From Marinimicrobium sp050113635 (GTDB lineage Bacteria > Pseudomonadota > Gammaproteobacteria > Pseudomonadales > Cellvibrionaceae): DNA of 64,000 nucleotides. The notes under the pieces are model-generated. The model searched no databases, was not told the origin of the DNA, and saw nothing but the letters and a program-made list of their open reading frames with translations. Position numbers and translations under genes: made by a program. The stretch is from positions 620,001 to 684,000 of the forward strand of contig NZ_JBNJLT010000001.1 of the NCBI RefSeq assembly GCF_050113635.1, read 5' to 3'. Of the stretch, positions 8,751-17,397 are shown one piece after another; position 1 is the first letter of the stretch; every line of letters begins with the position of its first letter.

Positions 8751-9578
8751 ATGCTATACACCGCTCGGCACTCCCGACTTTTCAACCGCACCCACCGACT
8801 TTCCACGTTGCTGATCGTGCTCCTGATCAGTGCCTGCAGCACCATGACTCCGCCCTCCGATACCTCCAACCCCGGTGCGGACAAACCGGCGCGCTTGCAC
8901 ATTCTGCTCATCACCGGCGGCGGCTGGCACGACTATGACGCGCAGACCCCGCTACTGGTGGATGGACTCAACGCCCGGATTCCCGATATTGAATGGACCG
9001 TATGGCACCGGGGAGAAGGCCAACCGGACCACACTATTGATGAGCTGCGCGAGCCAGACTGGGCAGACGACTACGATCTGGTCATCCACAACACCGGCTT
9101 TGGACGAGTGGACGATTCCGAATACGTGTCAAAACTGGTGGCCGGGCAAGGGGGAACACCGGCGGTATTGTTGCACTCGTCCATACACAGTTACCGTTAC
9201 GCCATGCCCGCCGCGCGCGAGTGGTTTGCTTTCACCGGCGCACAGTCCATGTGGCACGAGCACGAACGGGAGTTTGCCATTGATCTGGTCGCACCGGAAC
9301 ATAGCATCATGCAGGGTTTTCCCGCGCACTGGGCGCCACCGCTGACTGACGAGCTGTATGTGATCGAAGAGGTCTGGGGAGAAATCGTACCGCTGGCCGT
9401 GGCCCACGGTGTGGAAACGGGGATGGAACATCCTGTCGTGTGGACTCACGAACCCAACGGCACTCGCGTGTTCGCCACCACCCTTGGCCACAACGCTGCG
9501 ATGTTCGAACAGGAGGTGTACCTGAATATGGTCGCCAATGGCGTGCGCTGGGCCGTCAACGACGACCGCACACAGTAA
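8751..9578 (+). CDS. ThuA-like domain lipoprotein
   Basis: The 275-residue protein starts with a positively charged stretch and a lipoprotein signal ending in LLISAC, so Cys29 should be lipidated. The remainder matches the ThuA-like fold, a class I glutamine-amidotransferase-like domain: HILLITGGGWHDYDAQTPLL at about 50-69, YDLVIHNTGFG, and PAVLLHSSIHSYRY, ending in NPVVWTHE-type and NMVANGVRWAV elements. ThuA proteins occur in trehalose and other sugar pathways and their reaction is unsettled. The His after LITGGGW and the HSS motif could form a pocket. A GGAAT sequence lies shortly upstream of the ATG. Confidence 0.85.
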   Translation: MLYTARHSRLFNRTHRLSTLLIVLLISACSTMTPPSDTSNPGADKPARLHILLITGGGWHDYDAQTPLLVDGLNARIPDIEWTVWHRGEGQPDHTIDELREPDWADDYDLVIHNTGFGRVDDSEYVSKLVAGQGGTPAVLLHSSIHSYRYAMPAAREWFAFTGAQSMWHEHEREFAIDLVAPEHSIMQGFPAHWAPPLTDELYVIEEVWGEIVPLAVAHGVETGMEHPVVWTHEPNGTRVFATTLGHNAAMFEQEVYLNMVANGVRWAVNDDRTQ

Positions 9579-9599
9579 CGCCTTTTCGTCAAATAGCGG

Positions 9600-10397
9600 T
9601 CAAGTCGGGGCCCCGGGCAGTTGCTCCACGGTAATGTCCATTCGAGTGGGAATCAACGCCGGTCCGAACTGGTTGAAAATGGCCACATCGGCGGCATCCC
9701 GTCCATAGGCCACGGTAACCCGGCCCCCGCGCGGCTCAGTCTGGGTGGGATCGAAGGTATACCAGCGCCCCCCGACATAAGCCTCGAACCAGGCGTGAAA
9801 ATCCATGGGCTTGAGGTTGTGCAGGTAGCCCACTACCATGCGCGCCGGAATGCACAGTCCACGGCATAGCGCGATACCCATATGCGCGAAATCCCGGCAG
9901 ACACCTTCACTTTGATGATTAAAATCTGCCGCTGACCATTGAAAGTGAGCGGCGTCCGGATTGTAGATAAAACGCTCCCGAATCCACGTCACAATACGCT
10001 CCACCTGAGCGTATCCCGGTGGTGCCTCTCCGACAATCTCTCGACCCATATCGATAAACTGATCCGACTCGCAGTATCGGCTGGGCAAAAGAAAGGTCAG
10101 CACGTCATCAGGCAGATCCTGCACGGGGACAAAGGGCGCCTCAGGCGTCACTTCCAGATTGTCCTCGGTCAACACATCGGCGGAAGTGCGAATCACGAAG
10201 CGGCCCGGCGGAGAAATGAGGCGCTGGCAGAGGTTGCCATAGGCATCCGTATACTCCACGACGGGAACACTGGGAACGAGCGTGTAGGATTCGCGGGCAA
10301 TCCACTGCTGTCGACCACTGCGCGGGCGCAGCATCAGGATAAAGGGCGCGGGAGCGCCTTCGTCAAACTCGATTTCACAACCGATGCGCAGCCACAT
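9600..10397 (-). CDS. Transglutaminase-like family protein
   Basis: The 265-residue protein has an N-terminal beta-rich domain (about 1-150) and a C-terminal transglutaminase core. The catalytic Cys lies in SEGVCRDFAHMGIALCRGL, the His in MDFHAWFEAYVGGRWYTFD and the Asp in TFDPTQTEP, so the full triad is present. No signal peptide is seen, so it is likely cytoplasmic. Bacterial members are usually predicted proteases or peptide-modifying enzymes, and the substrate is unknown. It lies 49 bases after the EEP-family gene on the same strand, so the two probably share a transcript. Confidence 0.9.
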   Translation of the reverse strand: MWLRIGCEIEFDEGAPAPFILMLRPRSGRQQWIARESYTLVPSVPVVEYTDAYGNLCQRLISPPGRFVIRTSADVLTEDNLEVTPEAPFVPVQDLPDDVLTFLLPSRYCESDQFIDMGREIVGEAPPGYAQVERIVTWIRERFIYNPDAAHFQWSAADFNHQSEGVCRDFAHMGIALCRGLCIPARMVVGYLHNLKPMDFHAWFEAYVGGRWYTFDPTQTEPRGGRVTVAYGRDAADVAIFNQFGPALIPTRMDITVEQLPGAPT

Positions 10398-10446
10398 AAC
10401 GTACCTCTTTCCTTAATCGTGGAATGATTGACGCAAGGTCGCCACG

Positions 10447-11229
10447 TCAAAGCCGAGTCTTATAATGGTCCTTCTGCCACTCCAGTTCAATCTCCGCCAA
10501 TAACGGCTTGTGATCGGAGAGCCCCGACCAGGGTTTGCGCGGCAACACAATCGGCGCATGCCCCCGGGCCGAGCGCACATAAATGCGATCCAGCCGCAAC
10601 ATGGGCAAACCCGCTGGAAAGGAGCGGGCGGGCTGTCCATACTCCTGAGTAAACACTTCACGCAAGCCCGCCCGCTCTGCCAACACCTGCTGGGCTCGGC
10701 CCCGCCAGTCATTGAAGTCCCCCGCCACCACCACCGGCTCCCGCTCGGGAATACTGTTGACCAGTTCGCACAGATGCCGCAATTGTTTCTGCCGGTGGTG
10801 TTCCCGCAGGTTCAGGTGAACGCATATGGTATGCAGCGGCACCGGCTCCGTCACCAAGTCGAGCGTACAGTGCAACAAGCCGCGCTGCTCAAAACGGTTG
10901 AGCGAAATATCGTGGTTATCCCAACGGAGGATCGGGTATTTGCTCAGCAGCGCATTGCCATGATGACCGTGCGCATAAACCGAATTGCGACCGTAAGCGA
11001 AATCACTCCAGATGGTATCGGCCAGGAACTCGTACTGCGCCGCTTCCGGCCAGCGTGGCCCAAGACGGCGAGACCAGCCATCGTGGGCGCCCAGCACCTC
11101 CTGCAGAAAAACAATATCGGCGCCCACCGAACGAACAGCTTCCCGCAACTCCGGCAGGATGAAGCGCCGGTTGAACAGACTGAATCCCTTATGGGTATTC
11201 ACCGTAAGAATACGCAGCGTACAGCTCAT
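10447..11229 (-). CDS. Endonuclease/exonuclease/phosphatase family protein
   Basis: This 260-residue protein carries the EEP-fold motifs in order: VNTHKG near the N-terminus, VFLQEV (metal-binding Glu, about 42), CVHLNLREHHR (His, about 138-144), VAGDFNDWRG (about 170) and LSDHKPLLAEI (Asp-His, about 240). These form the catalytic Mg2+ site of a phosphodiesterase. It has no signal peptide. The family includes DNA endonucleases, sphingomyelinases and the YbhP group, and I cannot assign the substrate. It follows dapB by 36 bases on the same strand, so a dapB-EEP-transglutaminase transcript is likely. Confidence 0.9.
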   Translation of the reverse strand: MSCTLRILTVNTHKGFSLFNRRFILPELREAVRSVGADIVFLQEVLGAHDGWSRRLGPRWPEAAQYEFLADTIWSDFAYGRNSVYAHGHHGNALLSKYPILRWDNHDISLNRFEQRGLLHCTLDLVTEPVPLHTICVHLNLREHHRQKQLRHLCELVNSIPEREPVVVAGDFNDWRGRAQQVLAERAGLREVFTQEYGQPARSFPAGLPMLRLDRIYVRSARGHAPIVLPRKPWSGLSDHKPLLAEIELEWQKDHYKTRL

Positions 11230-11265
11230 GGCGGGCTCGTTGTCGGTGTTAATGCAGATAGAGAG

Positions 11266-12072
11266 TTAATGCAGGTCGAGCACGTCTTGCATATCGAACA
11301 ACCCGGATTGTCGTTCGGAGAGCCACAGCGCCGCACGAACGGCACCCCGCGCAAACGACTGGCGGCTCGACGCCTTGTGGGTAATCTCCACACGCTCGCC
11401 ATCGGCCATAAACATCACCGTGTGGTCACCCACGACATCGCCACCACGTACCGTGGCAAACCCGATCGTGTCGCGATCCCGAGCGCCGGTCTGGCCTTCG
11501 CGACCATACACCGCCGTTTTACCCAGATCCCGACCGAGCGCCTGCGCCACTACTTCCCCCATGCGCAGCGCCGTACCGGACGGGGCATCCACCTTATGAC
11601 GGTGATGAGCCTCGTAGATTTCCACATCCACATCATCGCCCAGCACACGAGCGGCCGTATCGAGCAACTTCAGGCAGAGGTTTACCCCAGTGCTATAGTT
11701 CGCCGCAATGCACAGCGCCGTATCGTTCGCCCGCTGTTCCAACGCCTTTTTCTGCTCATCGGTAAAACCGGTCGTGCCAATGACCAGCCCCTTACCGTGT
11801 TCGGCACAGAGCGCGGCGTTACTCAACGTCGCCGCCGGCGCGCTAAAATCAATCAGCACATCAAACTGATCAATAACCGACGCCAGATCACCGGACAACG
11901 CCACATTCAATTTACCGATACCCGCCAGTTCCCCAGCGTCCGCACCGATCAACGTGCTTTCCGGCCGGTCAACAGCCGCCGTCAGCTCCGCCTCTTCACT
12001 GGCGCTCACCGCTTCGATGAGGGCCTTCCCCATACGGCCAGAAGCGCCACAAACAGCAATCTTAATGGTCAT
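11266..12072 (-). CDS. dapB: 4-hydroxy-tetrahydrodipicolinate reductase
   Basis: The 268-residue protein begins with the dinucleotide-binding motif KIAVCGASGRMGKAL and contains the family signature EAHHRHKVDAPSGTALRMGE with the catalytic His and Lys. The Thr-Gly-Phe motif (IGTTGF) is also present. It reduces HTPA to tetrahydrodipicolinate with NAD(P)H in the diaminopimelate branch of lysine synthesis, in the cytoplasm. Length agrees with E. coli DapB (273). In many proteobacteria dapB lies near dnaJ and carA, which are not seen here. Upstream lies the 108-bp inverted-repeat element. Confidence 0.97.
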   Translation of the reverse strand: MTIKIAVCGASGRMGKALIEAVSASEEAELTAAVDRPESTLIGADAGELAGIGKLNVALSGDLASVIDQFDVLIDFSAPAATLSNAALCAEHGKGLVIGTTGFTDEQKKALEQRANDTALCIAANYSTGVNLCLKLLDTAARVLGDDVDVEIYEAHHRHKVDAPSGTALRMGEVVAQALGRDLGKTAVYGREGQTGARDRDTIGFATVRGGDVVGDHTVMFMADGERVEITHKASSRQSFARGAVRAALWLSERQSGLFDMQDVLDLH

Positions 12073-12139
12073 AAAGCGTCCTTATTCAATCGCTTAAATT
12101 CAGTTGCCCCACCCCAGCGCCCGATTGGCACGGCACCGA

Positions 12140-12247
12140 GGCCGGGTTGGGGTCACCGTTTGAAGACTCTTGGAGGCATGGATGCCGACATGAAGCCTAC
12201 AGGGACGTATTCACGGCGGGTCTTCAAACGGTGACCCCAACCCGGCC
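12140..12247. repeat. 108-bp element with perfect 27-bp inverted ends
   Basis: The 27 bases at 12140-12166 (starting GGCCGGGTTGGGGTCACC) are the exact reverse complement of 12221-12247. The 54-base centre holds a short GGCAT-GG-ATGCC hairpin at 12175-12186. The element sits between the ribA stop and the dapB start and codes for nothing. It could be a REP/MITE-like mobile repeat or an RNA hairpin ending the ribA transcript. A similar central string (tacagggacgtattcacgg) is one I associate with dispersed intergenic repeats in marine gammaproteobacteria, but I cannot verify that here. Confidence 0.8.
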
Positions 12248-12264
12248 GGACCGAGCACAACGCG

Positions 12265-12909
12265 CTACGATGACTCATCCGTCGATGAAGGAGGCTCAAT
12301 GGACGTCCAGCTATCGTCATCATCCTCAAACAAATGCCCCAGCTTGCCCTTCTTCGTCGACAAATACCGGGCATTGTGCGGGTTCCGACCCGTCTGGTGC
12401 GATATTCGCTCCGCCACCGTAATCCCCATATCCCGAAGCGCCTTGACCTTGCGTGGGTTATTCGTCATCAGCTTCAGTGCATGAATATGCAAATGCTCCA
12501 ACATCGGCTTGAGAATACTGTAGTCGCGCATATCCGCCCCGAAGCCGAGCCGTTCATTAGCCTCCACCGTATCCGCCCCACAATCCTGCAAATGATAGGC
12601 ACGAATTTTATTGAGCAGGCCAATGCCGCGACCTTCCTGACGGAGGTAAAAAATCACCCCTCGCCCCTCCAGCGCAATCTTATGCATGGCCGCCTGCAAC
12701 TGCGGACCGCAATCGCAGCGCATGCTGAACAGCGCATCACCCGTCAGACACTCGGAGTGCACTCGCGCCAGCACCGGTTCATCACCGCTGATATCGCCCA
12801 GCGTCAGCGCCAGGTGCTCCTTGTCGGACTCATCGTCCGAAAAGCCGTGCATGGTGAACATGCCCCAGGGCGTTGGTAATTTGGAAGATTCCACAAAGCG
12901 TATGGTCAC
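12265..12909 (-). CDS. ribA: GTP cyclohydrolase II
   Basis: The 214-residue protein has the zinc site HSECLTGDALFSMRCDCG with Cys54, Cys65 and Cys67, the same numbering as E. coli RibA. The catalytic RQEGRGIGL motif follows. It opens GTP to give 2,5-diamino-6-ribosylamino-pyrimidinone phosphate, the first step of riboflavin synthesis. The C-terminus has an extra acidic tail (FEDDDDSWTSIEPP...). This stand-alone gene supplies the activity that the RibA-like half of the RibB protein at 15463-16572 has lost. It is 55 bases after pgpA, on the same strand as the whole rib run. Confidence 0.97.
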   Translation of the reverse strand: MTIRFVESSKLPTPWGMFTMHGFSDDESDKEHLALTLGDISGDEPVLARVHSECLTGDALFSMRCDCGPQLQAAMHKIALEGRGVIFYLRQEGRGIGLLNKIRAYHLQDCGADTVEANERLGFGADMRDYSILKPMLEHLHIHALKLMTNNPRKVKALRDMGITVAERISHQTGRNPHNARYLSTKKGKLGHLFEDDDDSWTSIEPPSSTDESS

Positions 12910-12964
12910 ACACAGGCCTCACAAGCTGGCGGCACTGAAACCGCCCGTTAACTCTCATCCATCT

Positions 12965-13456
12965 TTACAGCAGGTAGGCGATACCTTGCAGCACCAGCCA
13001 GGCGTACACCGCCGCCAGTATGTCGTCCACCATAATACCCAGCCCGCCGTGTACCCGGCGATCCAGCCAGTTGATGGGCCAGGGCTTGAGAATGTCGAAA
13101 ATGCGGAACAATACAAAACCCAATACCCACCAGAGCCACCCCACCGGAGCCAGGAACATGGTGAGCCAGTAGCCGACCATTTCATCCCAGACAATGCCGC
13201 CGTGGTCGTGCACCCCCAGCGCTTTGGAGCTGCGATCACACCAGTAGACACCGAGCACAAAGGTCACGGCTAACCACAACAGGTAAATGGGTGCGGATAA
13301 ATCCTGAATCAACCAGTAGATCGGAATGGCGGCCAGAGTACCAAAGGTGCCCGAGCCCGGCCGCAGCAGGCCGCTGCCAAACCCAAAGGCGAACAGGTGG
13401 TCGGGATTGCGCATAAGAGCGGCGAAGGACGGGTATTCAGGCTTGGGCTTTCGCAT
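12965..13456 (-). CDS. pgpA: Phosphatidylglycerophosphatase A
   Basis: This 163-residue inner-membrane protein shows the PgpA motifs GSGLLRPGSGTFGTLAA near the N-terminus, then VWDEMVGYWLTM and FRIFDILKPWPINWLDRR. It removes the phosphate from phosphatidylglycerophosphate to make phosphatidylglycerol. Four helices are visible. The start codon overlaps the thiL stop by one base (TGATG), which argues for coupled translation; thiL-pgpA is a standard pair in gammaproteobacteria. Confidence 0.95.
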   Translation of the reverse strand: MRKPKPEYPSFAALMRNPDHLFAFGFGSGLLRPGSGTFGTLAAIPIYWLIQDLSAPIYLLWLAVTFVLGVYWCDRSSKALGVHDHGGIVWDEMVGYWLTMFLAPVGWLWWVLGFVLFRIFDILKPWPINWLDRRVHGGLGIMVDDILAAVYAWLVLQGIAYLL

Positions 13457-14421
13457 CAGAAATGAGTATAACCGCTCTGTTGGGGGCTGTAGGGTTCGCC
13501 ATGTAGGCGGCAGTGTACACCCTCGCCGGGGAACAGACGACCCACCACCGTTGCCTGAAGCGCGCCGCTTGCAATCAGTGCGCCTACCTCAGGCATGCGC
13601 ACCTCGGGGACGGTAAAGCACAACTCATAGTCATCCCCTCCGCTCAAGGCCCAGTCCCGCGCCTGCGCTTCAGGAACCACCGCCTGCAGGGCCGGCGACA
13701 GCGGCAGTTCTTCTACAAACAGCTCAGCGGCCAAATCGCTGGCCTCAGCGATGTGCCCCAGATCCGCCAGCAGACCGTCGGAAATATCCAGGGCAGCGCT
13801 GGCGACACCCGCCAGACTGAGCCCTTCGTTCAGACGTGGGGTCGGTCGCCAGTAGCGTTCCAGCAGATAGGTGCGGTGCTCGTCAGAGAGCGCCGGGAGC
13901 CGATCCTGCAAGCAGGCCAGCCCGGCCGCCGAATCGCCCAGGTGCCCCGTCACCAGCACATAATCACCGGCGCTCGCACCGTCGCGCCGCAACGCCTGCC
14001 CCGGTATCACGCTGCCCATCACCTGCACGGTCACCGCCAGTGGCCCTTTGGTGGTATCTCCCCCCACCAAGGTGATGCCAAACGTCTCGGCGGCGGCAAA
14101 CAGGCCGCGACTAAAATCGCTCAGCCACGGCTCGCTGGTTTCCGGCAGCGTCAGTGCCAGCGTCATCCACAGAGGGTGGGCGCCCATGGCAGCGAGGTCG
14201 CTCAAGTTGACGCGCAACGCTCTCTGGCCGATTTCTTCGGCCGGGGCATCGGCGGGGAAATGCACCCCGCTCACCAGTGTGTCCACGGACACGGCCAGGG
14301 ATTCCCCGGTCGGGACGGACAACAGCGCCGCATCGTCACCCACGCCCAGCAGCACCGAGTCCGGCGTGGTCTCGGCGCTGTGTTGACGGAAGTAATGACG
14401 GATCAGTTCGAATTCACCCAT
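13456..14421 (-). CDS. thiL: Thiamine-monophosphate kinase
   Basis: From the ATG at 14421 the protein has 321 residues and begins MGEFELIRHYF, the usual ThiL start. ATP-binding and Mg2+ motifs are visible: LGVGDDAALL, VSVDTLVSGVHF, NLSDLAAMGA, VGGDTTKGPL and ALDISDGLLADLGHI, then LSGGDDYELCF. It phosphorylates thiamine monophosphate to the active diphosphate. The frame remains open to 14589, but that stretch overlaps nusB in another frame and does not look like ThiL. It lies 28 bases after nusB. Confidence 0.96.
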   Translation of the reverse strand: MGEFELIRHYFRQHSAETTPDSVLLGVGDDAALLSVPTGESLAVSVDTLVSGVHFPADAPAEEIGQRALRVNLSDLAAMGAHPLWMTLALTLPETSEPWLSDFSRGLFAAAETFGITLVGGDTTKGPLAVTVQVMGSVIPGQALRRDGASAGDYVLVTGHLGDSAAGLACLQDRLPALSDEHRTYLLERYWRPTPRLNEGLSLAGVASAALDISDGLLADLGHIAEASDLAAELFVEELPLSPALQAVVPEAQARDWALSGGDDYELCFTVPEVRMPEVGALIASGALQATVVGRLFPGEGVHCRLHGEPYSPQQSGYTHF

Positions 14422-14449
14422 GCTGTGCTGACTCAATGTCGGCGGCGGG

Positions 14450-14902
14450 CTATGCTCGCTTTTCGATGGCACGCACGTCGCTGGCGGCCCGGTCCAGCAC
14501 ACCGTTGATAAATTTGTGGCTTTCGGCAGCCCCGAATTTCTTGGCCAGAGACACCGACTCGTTGATGACGACCTTGTAGGGCACATCAATACGATACTTG
14601 AACTCGTAGCAGGCCATGCGCAGCAACGCCTGAGTGACCGGGTCCAGCTCGTCGGAGGAGCGCTCCTGCAGATGAGGAACGTAGACGGCTTCCACTTCGC
14701 TCAAATATTGGGGCACGCCGTGCAGTAACTCGTGAAAGTAATCGACATCCACATGGGTCATGTCGTTGTCGGTGCGAAACTCAGCTTCAATGGCACTGAG
14801 ATTGGCACCGGCCATCTGCCATTGATACAACCCCTGCATGGCGTAGTGCCGCGCTTTGCGCCGCGCCGCCGGGGTCGGCGTGGTTTTAACGGAGTCCTGC
14901 AT
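14450..14902 (-). CDS. nusB: Transcription antitermination factor NusB
   Basis: The 150-residue protein has the basic N-terminal RRKARHYAMQGLYQWQ typical of NusB and the helical signature LLRMACYEFKYRIDVPYKVVINESVSLAKKFG split over 110-140, ending in FINGVLDR. NusB with NusE binds boxA RNA in rRNA operons and promotes antitermination. It starts two bases after ribH on the same strand, the common ribH-nusB arrangement. Confidence 0.96.
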   Translation of the reverse strand: MQDSVKTTPTPAARRKARHYAMQGLYQWQMAGANLSAIEAEFRTDNDMTHVDVDYFHELLHGVPQYLSEVEAVYVPHLQERSSDELDPVTQALLRMACYEFKYRIDVPYKVVINESVSLAKKFGAAESHKFINGVLDRAASDVRAIEKRA

Positions 14903-14904
14903 GA

Positions 14905-15375
14905 TCAGATACGCCCCAGCAAAGAAACCATTTCCAGTGCGGTAGACGCCGCTTCGACACCTTTGTTGCCCGCCTTGGTGCCCGAGCGTTCGATCGCCTG
15001 CTCAATGGTATCCACGGTCAGTACCCCAAAGGTCACCGGGATATTAGCATTCAGCGACACCTGTGCCAGACCCTTGGTGCACTCGCCTGCCACATAGTCA
15101 AAATGGGGCGTGCCACCGCGAATCACCGCGCCGAGGGCGATGATCGCGTCGAATTCGCCCTTGGCGACAATGCGCTGGGCCGCAAGCGGAAACTCGAAAG
15201 CACCCGGCGCGTAGTAGATGGTCACCTGATCGTCTTTGATGCCGTGGCGACGCAGTGTGTCCAGCGCGCCGTCTTTCAGACTCTCCACCACAAAGCTGTT
15301 CCAGCGGCTGACCAGCAGCGCGTAGCGGCCTTTGCTTGCCGCGAAATCCCCTTCAATCACCTTGATCTGGCTCAT
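14905..15375 (-). CDS. ribH: 6,7-dimethyl-8-ribityllumazine synthase
   Basis: The 156-residue protein matches RibH with SRWNSFVVESLKDGAL, the APGAFEFPLAAQ active-site loop, ALGAVIRGGTPHFDYVAGE (catalytic His) and FGVLTVDTIEQAIERSG. It condenses the RibA/RibD-derived pyrimidine with dihydroxybutanone phosphate, forming an icosahedral or decameric shell in this family. It is 87 bases downstream of the ribB gene and leads directly into nusB. Confidence 0.97.
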   Translation of the reverse strand: MSQIKVIEGDFAASKGRYALLVSRWNSFVVESLKDGALDTLRRHGIKDDQVTIYYAPGAFEFPLAAQRIVAKGEFDAIIALGAVIRGGTPHFDYVAGECTKGLAQVSLNANIPVTFGVLTVDTIEQAIERSGTKAGNKGVEAASTALEMVSLLGRI

Positions 15376-15462
15376 ATCACAATCTCGTTTAATGTCTGTT
15401 CATGCACAGCGACCATCATCGTCTATGACGCCGGTCACCCAATGATGTATCCGCCAGCGTCC

Positions 15463-16572
15463 TCAGCTTTCCGGCTCGAGGTGCTCCACAATCTCAAGGT
15501 CGAAGCCGGACAGCGCGGTAAAGCGCATCGGTGCCGACATCAGGCGCATTTTGCGCACCCCCAGGTCCCGCAGTATTTGCGAGCCGGTGCCCACTTGCTT
15601 GTACACTTGATCCGGGCTGCGCGTGCGCTGTTTGCCGGACAGCATCCAATCGATGCTTTCATCCAGGCCCGCCGTACTCTCGTCGTGGCAAATCAGTACC
15701 AGCACACCTTCACCCGCTTCGGCAATCGCACTGAGCGCTTCGCGGTAGCTCCACGAGCAGGCACCTCCGGGGCGCTTAAGGCCGATCAGATCGCGTGCCA
15801 CGTCCATAACGTGCACCCGAACCAGTGTGGGTTTATCCGGGTCCACATGGCCTTTGAGCAGCACGAAATGCCGCTCTCCACGAGCCAAATCCCGATAGGT
15901 GCGCAATTCAAACGCGCCAAACTCGGTCTCCACCTGACGGGTGCTGATGCACTCAACCGTTTTTTCCTTGACGGAGCGGTAGTGAATCAAGTCCGCTATG
16001 GTACCGATTTTCAGGTTGTGTGTCCGTGCAAAGGTTTCGAGGTCCTTGCGTCGCGCCATGGAGCCATCGGGGTTCATGATTTCGACCAGCACGGAGGCCG
16101 GCTCAAACCCGGCCAGCCGGGCCAGATCGCAGCCCGCTTCGGTATGCCCGGCACGGCTCATCACGCCGCCCGGCTGGGCCATAATCGGGAAAATATGCCC
16201 CGGCTGCACCAAATCCCGGGGGCTGGCATTGCGCCCGGCCGCGACACGCACGGTGTGGGCGCGGTCCGCCGCCGAAATCCCGGTGGTCACACCCTCCGCC
16301 GCTTCGATGGAAACGGTGAAGTTTGTCGAATAGCGTGCCTGATTGTTGCTGACCATCAATGGCAGGCCCAGTTGCTCACACCGTTCCGGAGTGAGCGTCA
16401 GGCAAATCAGGCCCCGCGCGTGCGTGGACATAAAGTTGATATCCTCCGGGCGAACCTGCTCGGCGGCCATGATGAGATCACCTTCGTTCTCCCGGTCCTC
16501 GTCGTCCATCAGGATAATCATTTTGCCCTGACGGATGTCCTCGATCAGTTCTTCCGGCGTATTGAGTTCCAT
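15463..16572 (-). CDS. ribB: 3,4-dihydroxy-2-butanone 4-phosphate synthase with degenerate GTP cyclohydrolase II-like domain
   Basis: I prefer the ATG at 16572 (369 residues), which has AAAGG five bases upstream, over one at 16593. Residues 1-205 form the DHBP synthase domain with the acidic loop DDEDRENEGD and HTEAGCDLARLAG; they turn ribulose 5-phosphate into DHBP. Residues 206-369 are related to GTP cyclohydrolase II but lack the three zinc Cys and the RQEGRGIGL motif, so that half should not hydrolyse GTP. This matches the RibBX type found in many proteobacteria next to a separate RibA, here at 12265-12909. No FMN riboswitch is visible in the 69 bases between ribE and this start. Confidence 0.95.
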   Translation of the reverse strand: MELNTPEELIEDIRQGKMIILMDDEDRENEGDLIMAAEQVRPEDINFMSTHARGLICLTLTPERCEQLGLPLMVSNNQARYSTNFTVSIEAAEGVTTGISAADRAHTVRVAAGRNASPRDLVQPGHIFPIMAQPGGVMSRAGHTEAGCDLARLAGFEPASVLVEIMNPDGSMARRKDLETFARTHNLKIGTIADLIHYRSVKEKTVECISTRQVETEFGAFELRTYRDLARGERHFVLLKGHVDPDKPTLVRVHVMDVARDLIGLKRPGGACSWSYREALSAIAEAGEGVLVLICHDESTAGLDESIDWMLSGKQRTRSPDQVYKQVGTGSQILRDLGVRKMRLMSAPMRFTALSGFDLEIVEHLEPES

Positions 16573-16641
16573 AAGTACCTTTACGTTAAGCATTCTTGCG
16601 CATCGTTAACCATTACTGCGCGATACCAATATCTGTGTCGC

Positions 16642-17301
16642 TCAGCGGTGCGTAAAGCCATGTTCGGCCAAAAAATCCAGCGTTACGCCCCCTGCACTCT
16701 CGGCGGCTTTGTCACCCAGCAACAATCGCTCCAGGTAGCGCGCCAGTACATCCACTTCCAGATTGACCCGGCTGCCCTCGCGATACCCCTCCATTACAGT
16801 GCATTTGAGGGTATGAGGGACAATATTCAACTCGAACTCGGCACCGTCCACTTTATTCACCGTCAGGCTGGTGCCGTCGACGGTGATCGATCCTTTATGG
16901 GCGATGTATTTGGCCAGCGCGGCGGGCGCCCGTATCCGGAAGCGCTCGGAACGGGCATCGCTGTAGCGCGAGACCACCTCTCCGACACCGTCCACGTGAC
17001 CGCTGACAATATGCCCACCCAACCGGGTGTTGGGCGTCAGGGCTTTTTCCAGATTGACCGCCTGGCCCACGGCCCACTCAACGACGGTGGTGTGCGCCAG
17101 GGTTTCGCCGGACACATCCGCCCAGTAACCGTTCCCAGGCAATTCCACCACAGTCAGGCAAACCCCATTGGTGGCAATGGAATCTCCCAGTTGCACATCG
17201 GCCAGTGGCAAATCACCGGTTTCAATCAGCAGGCGCAGGTCGCCGCCTTTGGGTTCGAGGCGGGCAACGCGGCCTTTGGCTTCGATAATGCCTGTGAACA
17301 T
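16642..17301 (-). CDS. ribE: Riboflavin synthase, alpha chain
   Basis: The 219-residue protein begins MFTGIIEAKG and is built of two similar lumazine-binding halves. The first contains LGDSIATNGVCLTVVE and SGETLAHTTV; the second GHIVSGHVDGVGEV, GSITVDGTSLTVN and FELNIVPHTLKCT. It dismutates two lumazine molecules to riboflavin. The gene lies 96 bases after ribD and 69 before ribB on the same strand. Confidence 0.97.
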   Translation of the reverse strand: MFTGIIEAKGRVARLEPKGGDLRLLIETGDLPLADVQLGDSIATNGVCLTVVELPGNGYWADVSGETLAHTTVVEWAVGQAVNLEKALTPNTRLGGHIVSGHVDGVGEVVSRYSDARSERFRIRAPAALAKYIAHKGSITVDGTSLTVNKVDGAEFELNIVPHTLKCTVMEGYREGSRVNLEVDVLARYLERLLLGDKAAESAGGVTLDFLAEHGFTHR

Positions 17302-17397
17302 CGCGTGTTTCTCACTGGTGTTGCAAATAGTGGTATTGCAAATAATGGGTGCACGATGGCTGAGCCGCTGTGGAGCGCCTGCCGGTGGCTACCGCCA

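Noticed and set aside
10510..12234. A 574-codon plus-strand open frame across the EEP gene, dapB and the inverted-repeat element
   Set aside because: It is antisense to two recognised genes and reads through the repeat. It has no ribosome binding site or family features.
16573..16641. FMN riboswitch before ribB
   Set aside because: The gap between ribE and ribB is too short for an RFN element and none of its conserved boxes is seen.
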